64,000 nt of DNA from Desulfosarcinaceae bacterium (GTDB lineage Bacteria; Desulfobacterota; Desulfobacteria; Desulfobacterales; Desulfosarcinaceae), in assembly GCA_030066015.1 (NCBI GenBank), contig JASJCL010000015.1, forward strand, positions 1 through 64,000, written 5' to 3'. The translations under genes were made by a program, and so were the position numbers. This document shows positions 17,121-28,938 of the stretch, one piece after another (within the stretch, counting starts at the first letter, position 1; every line of letters begins with the position of its first letter). The notes under the pieces are model-generated. The model had not been told where the DNA came from and made no database searches. It was given only the letters and a program-made list of their open reading frames with translations.

Positions 17121-17942
17121 ATGTTTAGAAGCATCTGGCCATACATCGGGGCGGGCATCATCCTGCTCTTTGCCATCGGGGCCATCCTGGCACCCTGGCT
17201 GAGCCCCTACGATCCCTATGAGATCCACCTCAGCGAGCAGCTGGCCGGCCCCAGCCGGGCCCATCCCCTCGGCCAGGACGCCAACGGCAGTGACATCCTC
17301 AGCCGTCTGCTCTATGGGGCGCGCATCTCATTGGCGGTGGGACTCAGCGTGGTGGCGTTGACGGCCGTGGTGGGGGTACTGCTGGGGTTGGTGTCGGGCT
17401 ATTACGGGGGCTGGATCGACACCCTTCTCATGCGCTTGGTGGACATCCTGCTGGCCTTTCCCGGGCTGCTGCTGGCCATCGCCCTGGTGGCCGTCCTAGG
17501 CCCCAGCATGCGCAACGTGGTCATCGCCCTGGCGGTGCTGGGCTGGGTTTCCTTCGCCCGCCTGGTGCGCGGTCAGGTGCTCTCGGTGCGGGAGCGTGAA
17601 TTCGTCCTGGCGGCCCGCACCTCGGGTCAGAGCGATCTGCGCATCATGGTGGTGCACATTCTGCCCAATGTTCTCTCACCCGTCATCGTACAGGCCACCT
17701 TCGGTATCGCCGGCGTGATCATCTCAGAGTCGTCCCTGAGCTTTCTCGGTCTGGGCGCACCGCCGGGCACGCCCAGTTGGGGCGCCATGCTCAGCCAGGG
17801 CAAGCAGGTTCTCCTGGATGCCCCCCATGTCTCCATCTTCCCCGGTCTGGCCATCATGCTGGTGGTGCTGGCCTTCAACTTCGTGGGGGATGGGCTGCGC
17901 GACCGCTTGGACCCCCGCGGCGGGTCAGGGAGGCGGGGATGA
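17121..17942 (+). CDS. dppC: ABC transporter permease, DppC type
   Basis: A 273-residue permease with an N-terminal membrane helix, the HPLGQDANGSDILSRLLYGARISL motif region that typifies DppC/OppC after the first loop, and five further spans. An EAA-type loop (about 155-190) contacts the ATPases. The C-terminus ends LGPPRG-like just inside the cytoplasm. Its TGA overlaps the next ATG (ATGA at 17939-17942), which signals translational coupling to dppD. The ATG at 17121 has a weak ribosome site. Confidence 0.93.
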   Translation: MFRSIWPYIGAGIILLFAIGAILAPWLSPYDPYEIHLSEQLAGPSRAHPLGQDANGSDILSRLLYGARISLAVGLSVVALTAVVGVLLGLVSGYYGGWIDTLLMRLVDILLAFPGLLLAIALVAVLGPSMRNVVIALAVLGWVSFARLVRGQVLSVREREFVLAARTSGQSDLRIMVVHILPNVLSPVIVQATFGIAGVIISESSLSFLGLGAPPGTPSWGAMLSQGKQVLLDAPHVSIFPGLAIMLVVLAFNFVGDGLRDRLDPRGGSGRRG

Positions 17943-18757
17943 CGGCCTCCGAACCTCTGCTGGAGATCCGTGATCTCAAAATTCGCTTCCAGGGGGAGGC
18001 GGGGCCGCTGAATATTCTGCAGGGCGTTGACCTGAAGCTCCTGGCCGGTGAGACCGTGGGGCTGGTGGGGGCCTCGGGGAGTGGCAAGAGTGTCACCGCC
18101 CAGGCCATCCTGGGCCTCCTCAAGCGTCCGCCGCTGCTGGAGATATCGGGGCAAATCCTCTACGAAGGATCCGATCTGGTGACCATGTCGGCCGGACAAC
18201 TGCGCCAAGTGCGCGGTCGTCGGATCGCCTACATCTTTCAGGAGCCCATGAGTGCCCTCAACCCCGTCTTCACCGTGGGCGAGCAGATCGCCGAAATGGT
18301 GGTCCTCCATGAAGGGCTGGGCCGCCGGAGCGCCCTGAACCGCGCAGCGGACCTGTTCGCCGAGGTGGGGCTGCCCGATCCCCGACGACGCCTGAACAAC
18401 TACCCCCACGAGCTCAGCGGCGGTCAGCGCCAGCGGGTGATGATCGCCATGGCGCTCTCCTGCAGCCCTCAGATCCTCATCGCCGACGAACCCACCACCG
18501 CCCTGGACGTCACCATCCAGGCCCAGATCCTGCGACTCCTGAAGCGCCTGCAGGTGGAACGCCGCATGGCCCTCCTCTTCATCACCCACGATCTGCGGGT
18601 GATGGCGGAGATCGCCGACCGCCTCGCGGTCATGCAGGCCGGCCGCATCGTCGAAGAGGCCGGAATAGAGGCGCTGTTTCACGCACCCCAGCACGCCTAC
18701 ACCCGGCAGCTCCTGACCCTGATCCCCGGTCGGGGGGGCGGGAGGGTGGTCCCATGA
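17939..18757 (+). CDS. dppD: ABC transporter ATP-binding protein, DppD type
   Basis: A 272-residue ATPase of the peptide-uptake group. Walker A is GASGSGKS, the Q-loop is [12 protein letters not shown], the ABC signature is LSGGQRQR, and Walker B is [12 protein letters not shown] followed by an ITHD switch. It starts at 17939 with a 4-nt overlap with dppC. Its own stop overlaps dppF by 4 nt (ATGA at 18754-18757). It should form the heterodimeric motor with DppF. The oligopeptide-family C-terminal extension with a conserved Cys cluster is short or absent. Confidence 0.94.
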   Translation: MTASEPLLEIRDLKIRFQGEAGPLNILQGVDLKLLAGETVGLVGASGSGKSVTAQAILGLLKRPPLLEISGQILYEGSDLVTMSAGQLRQVRGRRIAYIFQEPMSALNPVFTVGEQIAEMVVLHEGLGRRSALNRAADLFAEVGLPDPRRRLNNYPHELSGGQRQRVMIAMALSCSPQILIADEPTTALDVTIQAQILRLLKRLQVERRMALLFITHDLRVMAEIADRLAVMQAGRIVEEAGIEALFHAPQHAYTRQLLTLIPGRGGGRVVP

Positions 18758-19728
18758 GAGAATCGATTCTCCAGCTGCGTGGGGTGGGAAAATCCTTTGC
18801 CGAGCGGGGGGGGGTGCTGCGCCGGGAGCAGCGCCGGCTGCAAGTCCTCGACGGTGTCGACCTGGCCATTCACTCGGGGGAGGTGTTTGGTTTGGCCGGC
18901 GAAAGCGGCTGCGGCAAGACCACCCTGGCGCGGGTGGTCATGCGCCTGCTGGCGCCCACGGCCGGCGACCTGCGCCTGGCGGGCATCGACTATGGTGAGT
19001 GGGCCCGCCGCCCGCGACGCGCTTTTTACCGCCAGGTGCAGATGGTGTTTCAGGATCCATACGCTTCCCTCAACCCGCGTCTCAGGGTTCATCGTATCTT
19101 GGGGGAGATGCTGACCATCCACGGCTTGGCCAATGGTGACCGCCGCCGGCGCTGCACACGGATGCTGGAGCAGGTGGGGCTCACGGCCGACGACCTGGAC
19201 AAGTTTCCCCATGAGTTCAGCGGCGGCCAGCGGCAGCGCATCGCCATCGCACGGGCCCTCATCATCCGCCCCCGCCTGCTGGTGGCCGACGAACCGGTCT
19301 CGGCCCTGGACCTTGCCGTCCAGCAGCGCATCGTCGACCTCCTCGGTACCATGCAGCGCAAGCTGGCCCTGACACTGCTCTTCATCTCCCACGATCTTCA
19401 TCTGATGACCGAATTCTGCGACCGCATCGGTGTCATGTACGCCGGGCGCCTGGTGGAGATTCTGCCGGGAAGGCGGCTCATCGAAGGGGGCCGGCATCCC
19501 TATGTCCAGGGCCTGCTCAACAGCATCCCCATCGCCGATCCGCGTCAGCGCGCCGCCAAGCGTCCCCTGCTGGAAGGCGAAGTGCCCGCGCCCGGCGCCC
19601 ACATTCCCGGTTGCGCTTTTCATCCCCGTTGCCCCCAACGCTTTGCGCCCTGTGATCACCTGAGACCCGAGCTGATCGAAGCCGCTCCCGGGCATTGGAT
19701 CGCCTGCCATCTGTTTTCGGCGACCTGA
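18754..19728 (+). CDS. dppF: ABC transporter ATP-binding protein, DppF type
   Basis: A 324-residue ATPase. Walker A is GESGCGKTTL, the Q-loop is MVFQDPYASLNPR, the signature is FSGGQRQR, and Walker B is LLVADEPVSALD with an ISHD switch. Unlike its DppD partner it carries the oligopeptide-transporter C-terminal domain, with the Cys-rich segment GCAFHPRCPQRFAPC (about 285-300) that in this family can hold an Fe-S cluster. It is translationally coupled to dppD. It is the last gene of the transporter operon. Confidence 0.94.
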   Translation: MRESILQLRGVGKSFAERGGVLRREQRRLQVLDGVDLAIHSGEVFGLAGESGCGKTTLARVVMRLLAPTAGDLRLAGIDYGEWARRPRRAFYRQVQMVFQDPYASLNPRLRVHRILGEMLTIHGLANGDRRRRCTRMLEQVGLTADDLDKFPHEFSGGQRQRIAIARALIIRPRLLVADEPVSALDLAVQQRIVDLLGTMQRKLALTLLFISHDLHLMTEFCDRIGVMYAGRLVEILPGRRLIEGGRHPYVQGLLNSIPIADPRQRAAKRPLLEGEVPAPGAHIPGCAFHPRCPQRFAPCDHLRPELIEAAPGHWIACHLFSAT

Positions 19729-19857
19729 CCCATGTCGCCCACCCGGCGGCGGCGCGTCCGCATCCCGCGGTTGCCAATCGGTTGAAATGGGGGTAGATCT
19801 ATCCGGCGACCGAAGCCATCCACAGATCGCAATCGCAATGAAGGATAGCGGCCCAAG

Positions 19858-21609
19858 ATGCAGATCGAGAAAAAGCGAGATTCCCTTACCGAAACGCGTT
19901 TGGCCCTCAAACAGCGTCGTGCAGCGATACTGCGCCTCGAACCCCAGGCGGCACTGACGGCGATTTTGGAGACGCCCCAGCCGGCGCCCCTGGTGCACAG
20001 TTTTCCGGCCGAGGACCTCCATCTCCTCATTCGGGAGATCGGCCCGGAGGATGCGCTCCCGCTGCTGGCCCTGGCCTCCGATCACCAATGGGAGTACATG
20101 GTGGACGCGGTCGGCTGGCGACGCGACCGCCTTCACCTGGCCGAGCTGACCCGCTGGATGCACCTCCTTCTCAAGGCCGATCCCAAGCGGCTGGCACGCT
20201 GGTGTCTTTGGGAGAAGCACGACCTGACCGAGCTCTATCTGAATCGCAACATCGAGGTGGTGATCCGCGAATATGATCAACCGCCCTCGGAGCTGGGCAA
20301 GGGCTTCCTCAGCCATGACGATACCTATTACTGGCGTCTGCGGCCCCTACCCGAGGCGGTCCGCAAAGCGTCCCCCGATCTGCCGGCTCGGCGCGAGATG
20401 CTGGTCGAAGCGTTGCTCAAAGGACTCTCCAGCGAAGATCATCCGCGCTACCAGCAGTTGCTGCTGGAGAGTGCCGGCCTGATCCCGGCCGAAACCGAAG
20501 AGGAGCTCTACCGCCTGCGCACGGTACGCTTGGCGGAGAGGGGCTTTGTGCCCTTCGACGAGGCGGTTGGGGCCTATCAGCCCCTCACCCCCGAGGATTT
20601 GCTGCGGCGGGAACCGAAGTCCCTCCATCCGGACGATGCCTTCGCCACCAGCCTCCCGGTGCCCAGCGCAACGGCGCCGCCACAAGATGGCGGCCTCTTT
20701 GCGCAGGCCCTTGCCGGGGTGCAGGCGACCGTCACGCTTCTGCAGCTTCAGGCCGAATTCGCCCATCTCTGCAACCAGGTGATCGTGGCCGATCAGGTAT
20801 CGGTATCCGATCGCGGCGTCTTGGCCGCCGTTGTCGCCAAGGTCAGCGGGTATCTGGACATCGCTGTGGAACTGGTGCTGGAGGAGTCGCCAGCTGGTGA
20901 CCGCGGAGCGCGGGCCGTGGACCTGATCCAACGGTACCGGCTGGCCGACCTGTTCCGGGTGGGTATCGGTGCCGCCCTGGCCCTCAAAGGGCGTTGCGAG
21001 CGCTGGCACCGGGAAAGCTGGTACCGGGACAACGGACTGGCCCTGAGCTTCTGGGAGGAGGCCGGTTTGGGCGTTCTGGGGGGGCTTCTGATCAAGCGGC
21101 CGCTCTTCTTCGACAACTACCGCAGCGGCGTGCTCTACCGGGAGTTCCAGACCTTGCAGGAGATTCGCACCACCGAAGCGGCCCTCAACGCCCTCATCGC
21201 CATTGACAATCTGCTCTCGCTGCTGGCCATCGAAATCGGCGAGCGTCTGGCCGAACAGACGCTCACCTATCGCAATCTGTTGCTCACCGCCTGGGCCTTG
21301 GGGACCCTGGACGCCGACGATGCGGATGCCCGCCCCCGCTACGCCCCCGTCGAGATCGATCGCTTCCGTCCATTTTTCGACAACCTCTGGTCATCACAAG
21401 ATCCCACCCGGCGGATCGATGCGGCGACGCGAAGACAATTCATCGCCTGGCTGGTCGTCCACAGCCATCTGACCGATGACGAGCTGAATACGGTTCTGGG
21501 GCCGGAGTTTGATCGCCTCTTTGATGATCTTGCCGAGGAACTGGCATCCGTGGCAGGCGCCGATCTGGATCCCCGCTTCGTCACCTTCTTTTCACTGCGG
21601 CACGGCTAA
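19858..21609 (+). CDS. Probable DUF6178-family protein, function unknown
   Basis: A 583-residue soluble, largely helical protein with no signal peptide or membrane span. The N-terminal block (ILETPQPAPLVHSFPAEDL, then IGPEDALPLLALASDHQWEY, residues about 40-82) matches what I remember of DUF6178, a family seen mainly in Desulfobacterota. No catalytic motif is visible. An AAGGA lies about 12 nt before the ATG. It is convergent with the phosphoesterase gene, only 12 nt away. The family name is from memory and should be confirmed by profile search. Confidence 0.65.
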   Translation: MQIEKKRDSLTETRLALKQRRAAILRLEPQAALTAILETPQPAPLVHSFPAEDLHLLIREIGPEDALPLLALASDHQWEYMVDAVGWRRDRLHLAELTRWMHLLLKADPKRLARWCLWEKHDLTELYLNRNIEVVIREYDQPPSELGKGFLSHDDTYYWRLRPLPEAVRKASPDLPARREMLVEALLKGLSSEDHPRYQQLLLESAGLIPAETEEELYRLRTVRLAERGFVPFDEAVGAYQPLTPEDLLRREPKSLHPDDAFATSLPVPSATAPPQDGGLFAQALAGVQATVTLLQLQAEFAHLCNQVIVADQVSVSDRGVLAAVVAKVSGYLDIAVELVLEESPAGDRGARAVDLIQRYRLADLFRVGIGAALALKGRCERWHRESWYRDNGLALSFWEEAGLGVLGGLLIKRPLFFDNYRSGVLYREFQTLQEIRTTEAALNALIAIDNLLSLLAIEIGERLAEQTLTYRNLLLTAWALGTLDADDADARPRYAPVEIDRFRPFFDNLWSSQDPTRRIDAATRRQFIAWLVVHSHLTDDELNTVLGPEFDRLFDDLAEELASVAGADLDPRFVTFFSLRHG

Positions 21610-21621
21610 CGGAGCCCACCA

Positions 21622-22260
21622 TCATAACGGCGGCAGCATCCTGACCCGGTGGGCGCCATTGGCGATGGTGATCGCGGCACCGCCGCCGCGCCGACCCACG
21701 CTACAATTGACAACGGTGGTGGCGCCGCACAATGCCACTCCAGGTCGCTCGTGGACGTGACCGCACACCAGCAGATCCGGCTGGTGTGCGGCCACCCACC
21801 GGGCCAATCCACGACTGCCGGTGTGAAGCCCCAGCACCCTATCCAGGACGCCGTGCGGCGGCGGATGCACGACGAGGATAAAGGGACGCGGGGCCGGTGC
21901 AAGGCGCGCTAGTCGGGCGGATTCCCGCCAGCAGAGACGGCTGGCGAAGGGCAAGGGCAGGGTTCCCCCCAGGCCCGTTAGGTGCGCCTCGCCGCAGCGC
22001 AGCGGTGCATCGGACAGTCGCGTAAGGTTAGCAAACGGGGCCATCCGTTCGGCCAATCGCCTGCCGTCGCTGTTGCCCGCGATCAGGTAGACTGGCAGGG
22101 CCAAGGTGTTGAGCCGCGCCAGGGCTGGGACCAGGTCACGGGGCGCGGCCAGATCTCCGGCCACGATCACCGCGTCGGGGGTCCATTCCGCCGTCCAATG
22201 GGCCAGCGTGTCCAGCCGCTCCGCCTTGCCATGCAGGTCCGCCACCGCCAAGATGCGCAT
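21622..22260 (-). CDS. Calcineurin-like metallophosphoesterase
   Basis: A 212-residue phosphoesterase. Metal-binding motifs appear in order: DLHG near residue 10, GDLAAP (about 41), GNSDG (about 67), HPPPHG (about 137) and GHVHERPG (about 174). These match the Asp/His/Asn set of the family. I take the ATG at 22260 rather than a TTG at 22275, because the GGGGGAGA just upstream then serves as ribosome site. It is divergent from the GGDEF gene and convergent with the DUF6178 gene. The substrate is unknown. Confidence 0.88.
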   Translation of the reverse strand: MRILAVADLHGKAERLDTLAHWTAEWTPDAVIVAGDLAAPRDLVPALARLNTLALPVYLIAGNSDGRRLAERMAPFANLTRLSDAPLRCGEAHLTGLGGTLPLPFASRLCWRESARLARLAPAPRPFILVVHPPPHGVLDRVLGLHTGSRGLARWVAAHQPDLLVCGHVHERPGVALCGATTVVNCSVGRRGGGAAITIANGAHRVRMLPPL

Positions 22261-22390
22261 CGAATCTCCCCCCAAACGCCGCTAACTATCGGGCATGCCT
22301 AAACTTCCTGATCTCTGCGCCGATATTGGATCAGAAGGTTCATCAAAAGACAATCATTAATGTAACGGCAAATTAAAGCGGCAAATCTCG

Positions 22391-24817
22391 ATGCTGTCAG
22401 CCTTTAGCATCACCATCATTCCCCCGATCCTCATTCTGGTCGTGGCCCTGGGCCTGGCCGGCTTGGCCGTGCTGCGGGGGGGGATGCAACGCGAGAATCT
22501 GCTCTTCGCTCTGGTGTGTACCTGGTACGCGCTGTTGGCGCCGCTTTTCATCAGTCATCACCTGATCTCCGATCTCGACCGCATCCTCTCCCTTGAGCGC
22601 AAAATCCACTTTCTCTATGTATTCCTGCCCCTTCTGCAGGTTCTCTTTTTTCACCAAATTCTGGGCATCCGGCGCCCTTATCTGATCCTGGCCCTGGCCC
22701 TCTTTGGCGCCGTGATGGCCCCCCTGACCCAAACAGACCTTTACTATACCGGCCTGCATCGCTACAGCTGGGGCTACATCGGCAAAGGCGGTCCCGCATT
22801 TCTCGTTTTCGGGGCGGCCGGCTTTGTCACCCTGGGCTATTGCCTGTGGTGTTTTTGGCAGGCGCTCAAGCAGACCGTCAACCCGGTCTTGCGCCTGAAA
22901 TACCAGTACATGTTTCTGGCCTTCTGCATCACCGGAGTGCTGACCCTCATGAACATACCGGCCATCAACGGCATCGATCTCTATCCGGCCGGGAACTTCA
23001 GCTTCATACCGATGGGCATCCTGGGCTACGGCCTGCTCAAGCATCGTCTGCTGGACTGGCGCAGCATGTTCCACAAGACCATCCTCTGGGCATTGACCTC
23101 CTCCCTGGTCGTCGTCCCCAACCTGCTCCTATGGATCGGCTGTGAACGCTGGGTGCGTGCGCTGCCCTTCGGCGGGCAATTTGCCCTCTTCATGCTCTGG
23201 ATCGTCCTCAACCATCTCTATTTTATCCACATTCAGCCCTGGATCGACCAGCGCTTCAATCGGGCCCACTATCACCTGCGGAAAGCCGAGGGTCGCCTTT
23301 TTGAACAATTTCAAATTTTGAAAACGTCTGAGGCGGTGGTGGCAGAGGTGGTCCAGCAGGTGCGGGCCCATCTGCACCTGGTCGGCGTGCAGCTGGTGCC
23401 CTATCAGGGGGATCCACCGTCGGAATCGGCAACGCACGGGGACAACTTCGGCCATATGGCCCGCTACCTCCAAACCCATACCGGCATGCTGGATCGCCCC
23501 TTGGTGCAGACCCATCCGATGTACGCCGAATCCCGGGGCCTCATCCTGAGTCTCATGGATCGCCTGGAAGCCGAGTTCCTGCAGCCGTTGGTCAGCCATG
23601 GCGAGCTGGTGGCGGTGCTGGTCGTCCCGCGACAGTCCGACGGTCGGCGGCTCGGTCCCAACGAGATCCATTTCATCGAGCAGGTGGCTCGCACGGCGAG
23701 CGTCGCGCTTTCCAACTCGGTCATGTACGAGCGCATCACCCATCTCAAGGATGACCTCGAACAGGCCCAGGTGGCCATGGAAAAAGCCGTCATCCAGGCC
23801 AATGAGATGGCCTCCAAGTCAGAGGTGGCCAACTACGTCCTCGCCAAGGAGGTGGAGGAGCGGAAAAAGGCCGAAGCCGCCTTGCGGGCGAGTGAGGAGC
23901 AGTATCGCCTCATCGCCGAGAACACGAGCGATATCATCTGGACCATGGATCTGGACACCAATTTTACCTATATCAGCCCGTCGGTGGCCCAGATGCGGGG
24001 CATCAGTGCGGTGGAGGCCATGCAGGGCCATTTCTCGGAGGTTCTCACCCCGGAGTCTCTGGAAAAGGGAATGGAACTGCTCAGTCGAGTGCTGGCCAAT
24101 GAGGCTGCCGGAGAGCATCCCCGCAACGCCTCCGAAATTCTCGAAGTGGAGATGTACCGGCATGACGGCACCACCTTCTGGGCCGAGATCACCATGAGTT
24201 TCATTCGGGACGATGACGGGGTGGCCACCGGCATCATGGGGATCACCCGGGATATCACCAAGCGCAAAGCTGCCGAACAAAACCTGGTGTACCTGGCCTA
24301 TCACGACGCCCTCACCGGTCTGGCCAATCGAAAAGCCTTCGTCGAAAAGCTCGATCAGGAGACCACCTACGCCAAGCGATATAAAACCGCTTTGGTGGTA
24401 ATGCTGCTGGATTTGGACGGCTTCAAGAGCGTCAACGATACCCACGGCCACGAGCTGGGCGACCATCTGCTGGTGTCCGTGAGCCAGCGGCTCACAGACA
24501 CTTTGCGCGAGACCGATTTCATCGCCCGTCTGGGCGGCGATGAGTTCACCATCATCCTGGCCAACCCGGAGAACAACGACGCCACCCAGGTGGCCCTGCG
24601 CATCCAACAGATGTTGGGCAAGCCTTACAAGATCAACGACATCACCATCGACAAGGTGGGGGCGAGCATTGGTATCGCCCAATATCCGACGGACGGCGAG
24701 GACACAACAAGCCTGATCCGCAGTGCCGACACCGCCATGTATCAGGCTAAGAAAGCGAAGTGCGGATACGCCTATCACACCGCCCTCATCCCCCCACCGG
24801 TGGTCGCCATCGGTTAA
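22391..24817 (+). CDS. Membrane GAF-PAS-GGDEF diguanylate cyclase
   Basis: An 808-residue signalling protein. About eight hydrophobic helices (residues 5-280) form a 7TM-type sensor. A GAF-like region (about 295-450), a coiled coil (about 450-505), a PAS/PAC domain (about 505-630; ITRDITKRK at its end) and a GGDEF domain (about 640-795) follow. The active site LGGDEF is intact. The product-inhibition site RETD sits exactly five residues before it, so the enzyme should make cyclic-di-GMP and be feedback inhibited. No EAL domain is present. The ribosome site is weak. Confidence 0.9.
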   Translation: MLSAFSITIIPPILILVVALGLAGLAVLRGGMQRENLLFALVCTWYALLAPLFISHHLISDLDRILSLERKIHFLYVFLPLLQVLFFHQILGIRRPYLILALALFGAVMAPLTQTDLYYTGLHRYSWGYIGKGGPAFLVFGAAGFVTLGYCLWCFWQALKQTVNPVLRLKYQYMFLAFCITGVLTLMNIPAINGIDLYPAGNFSFIPMGILGYGLLKHRLLDWRSMFHKTILWALTSSLVVVPNLLLWIGCERWVRALPFGGQFALFMLWIVLNHLYFIHIQPWIDQRFNRAHYHLRKAEGRLFEQFQILKTSEAVVAEVVQQVRAHLHLVGVQLVPYQGDPPSESATHGDNFGHMARYLQTHTGMLDRPLVQTHPMYAESRGLILSLMDRLEAEFLQPLVSHGELVAVLVVPRQSDGRRLGPNEIHFIEQVARTASVALSNSVMYERITHLKDDLEQAQVAMEKAVIQANEMASKSEVANYVLAKEVEERKKAEAALRASEEQYRLIAENTSDIIWTMDLDTNFTYISPSVAQMRGISAVEAMQGHFSEVLTPESLEKGMELLSRVLANEAAGEHPRNASEILEVEMYRHDGTTFWAEITMSFIRDDDGVATGIMGITRDITKRKAAEQNLVYLAYHDALTGLANRKAFVEKLDQETTYAKRYKTALVVMLLDLDGFKSVNDTHGHELGDHLLVSVSQRLTDTLRETDFIARLGGDEFTIILANPENNDATQVALRIQQMLGKPYKINDITIDKVGASIGIAQYPTDGEDTTSLIRSADTAMYQAKKAKCGYAYHTALIPPPVVAIG

Positions 24818-24990
24818 TGACGCCCCACGCCTCGTCCCCCAGGTAGCACTTCATTGCTGGCAGCGGCGCTGCATTGCTGGTATAGTCCCGTCGTTCCGCT
24901 AAGTTCTCCTGCGATGTGTGCCATCTCCCCCATCCGCCGCTGGTTTGCGGCGAGCCGACCCCAGAGATCCGCGCGCCAACGAGGAAGGCT

Positions 24991-25245
24991 ATGACACGCC
25001 GGCATGGACTGGAAGCGAAGAACGTCCTGGTGACGGGCGGCAGCCATGACCGGCTGGTCACCGTACCGGCCCACATCGGAGAAGTGGATCAGGTGGATGC
25101 CCTTTTCGATGCGGTTGCAGATCGCTTCGGCCGCTAGGCTATGCCCGTCAACAATGTGGGCATGAACCTGGTCAGCGGGGCGCTGGCCGCCGACGTCATC
25201 ACCGGTCAGACCCTCAAGGCGGACGGTGGTGCCAGCGTTGTCTGA
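24991..25245 (+). pseudogene. Decayed short-chain dehydrogenase/reductase gene
   Basis: A good ribosome site (GAGGAAGG) precedes an ATG whose frame reads LEAKNVLVTGGS (SDR Rossmann start), then VDQVDALFDAVADRFGR, a TAG stop at 25135-25137, and, still in frame, PVNNVGMNLV (the NNAG-type motif). It ends ITGQTLKADGGASVV, the typical SDR C-terminus, before TGA. Only about 85 codons remain of a normal 250. It therefore carries at least two internal deletions and a nonsense codon. It sits upstream of the crotonase, suggesting a former acyl-CoA gene pair. Confidence 0.8.
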
Positions 25246-25377
25246 TCGGTCCTCAACAGATGCGCCACCTCTGTTGGGCAGCCACCCTCGCACCCGACGG
25301 CATCATCCGCCGCCACAACATTCGGGGGCATAAACGTCAACAGCTTGAATAGACCCAGCATCCCATCAGGAGACCGC

Positions 25378-26184
25378 ATGACCACCGACACCCATTTTCG
25401 CCTGGAGAGAGAGGGGCCGGTCGCCCGGCTCGTCCTGAACCGTCCCGATCAGCGCAACGCCATGGACATGGTTTTTTTTGAGCGACTCGCCGCCCATTTC
25501 AACGCCTTGGACGCGGATCCCGAGATTCGCGCGGTGGTGTTGAATGCCGCGGGCAAGAGTTTTACCACCGGTATGGATCTGGCGGCCGCCGGCGGCCTCC
25601 TCAGCAATACGGGCGCCGACGGCCGGGAAGCCCTGCGTCGCAAAATCGTGCAGTTTCAGTCCGCCGTGGACACCATCGAGAAGTGCCGAAAACCGGTGAT
25701 TGCCGCTGTCCACAGCCACTGCATTGGTGGTGGGGTGGACCTTCTCTGCGCCTGCGATATACGCCTGGCCTCGGCGGATGCCCTGTTCAGCATCCGCGAG
25801 ACGCGGATGGCCATCATCGCCGATTTGGGGACCCTGCAGCGCCTGCCCCTCATCATCGGCCAGGGCTGGTTTCGTGAGCTGGCCTTCACCGGGCGTGATT
25901 TCGGCGCCGCCGAAGCCCTGCAGATGGGCTTTGTCACGCGGATCTTGTCCGACCGGGAGCGCCTTCAGAGTGCCGCCATGGACCTCGCCAGGGAGATCGC
26001 CGCCCTGCCGCCCCTCACCGTTCAGGGGGTCAAGGAGGTGGCCAATTTTTCACGCGACCACGGTACCTTAGCGGGGCGACGCTACGTGGCCCAGAAGAAC
26101 GCCGCTGCCCTCATCTCCGAAGATCTCATGGAAGCGGTGGGCGCATTCATGGAGAAGCGTTCGCCGGATTTCAAAGGCAAGTAG
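25378..26184 (+). CDS. Enoyl-CoA hydratase/isomerase family (dienoyl-CoA isomerase-like)
   Basis: A 268-residue crotonase-fold protein. The oxyanion-hole stretch HSHCIGGGVDLLCACDIRLA and the following ETRMAIIADLGTLQRLP are closer to delta3,5-delta2,4-dienoyl-CoA isomerase (ECH1) than to classical enoyl-CoA hydratases. The acidic positions of the isomerase (Asp in GGVDL, Glu in ETRM and Asp in IADLG) are kept. The ATG at 25378 has AGGAG about 6 nt upstream. It could act in unsaturated fatty-acid or aromatic-acid beta-oxidation; the exact substrate is unknown. Confidence 0.85.
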   Translation: MTTDTHFRLEREGPVARLVLNRPDQRNAMDMVFFERLAAHFNALDADPEIRAVVLNAAGKSFTTGMDLAAAGGLLSNTGADGREALRRKIVQFQSAVDTIEKCRKPVIAAVHSHCIGGGVDLLCACDIRLASADALFSIRETRMAIIADLGTLQRLPLIIGQGWFRELAFTGRDFGAAEALQMGFVTRILSDRERLQSAAMDLAREIAALPPLTVQGVKEVANFSRDHGTLAGRRYVAQKNAAALISEDLMEAVGAFMEKRSPDFKGK

Positions 26185-26258
26185 GTTTGGATGGGGGCGC
26201 CGGAGAAAGCGGGGTGCCGCGGCCGACCGCACCGCTGCGCCAATTGGCCTGTTCGGCC

Positions 26259-28937
<2,679 letters not shown>

Positions 28938-28938
28938 A

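Noticed and set aside
25364-25380. B12-box-like CAGGAGACCGC before the crotonase
   Set aside because: No riboswitch scaffold around it; the AGGAG simply serves as the ribosome-binding site.
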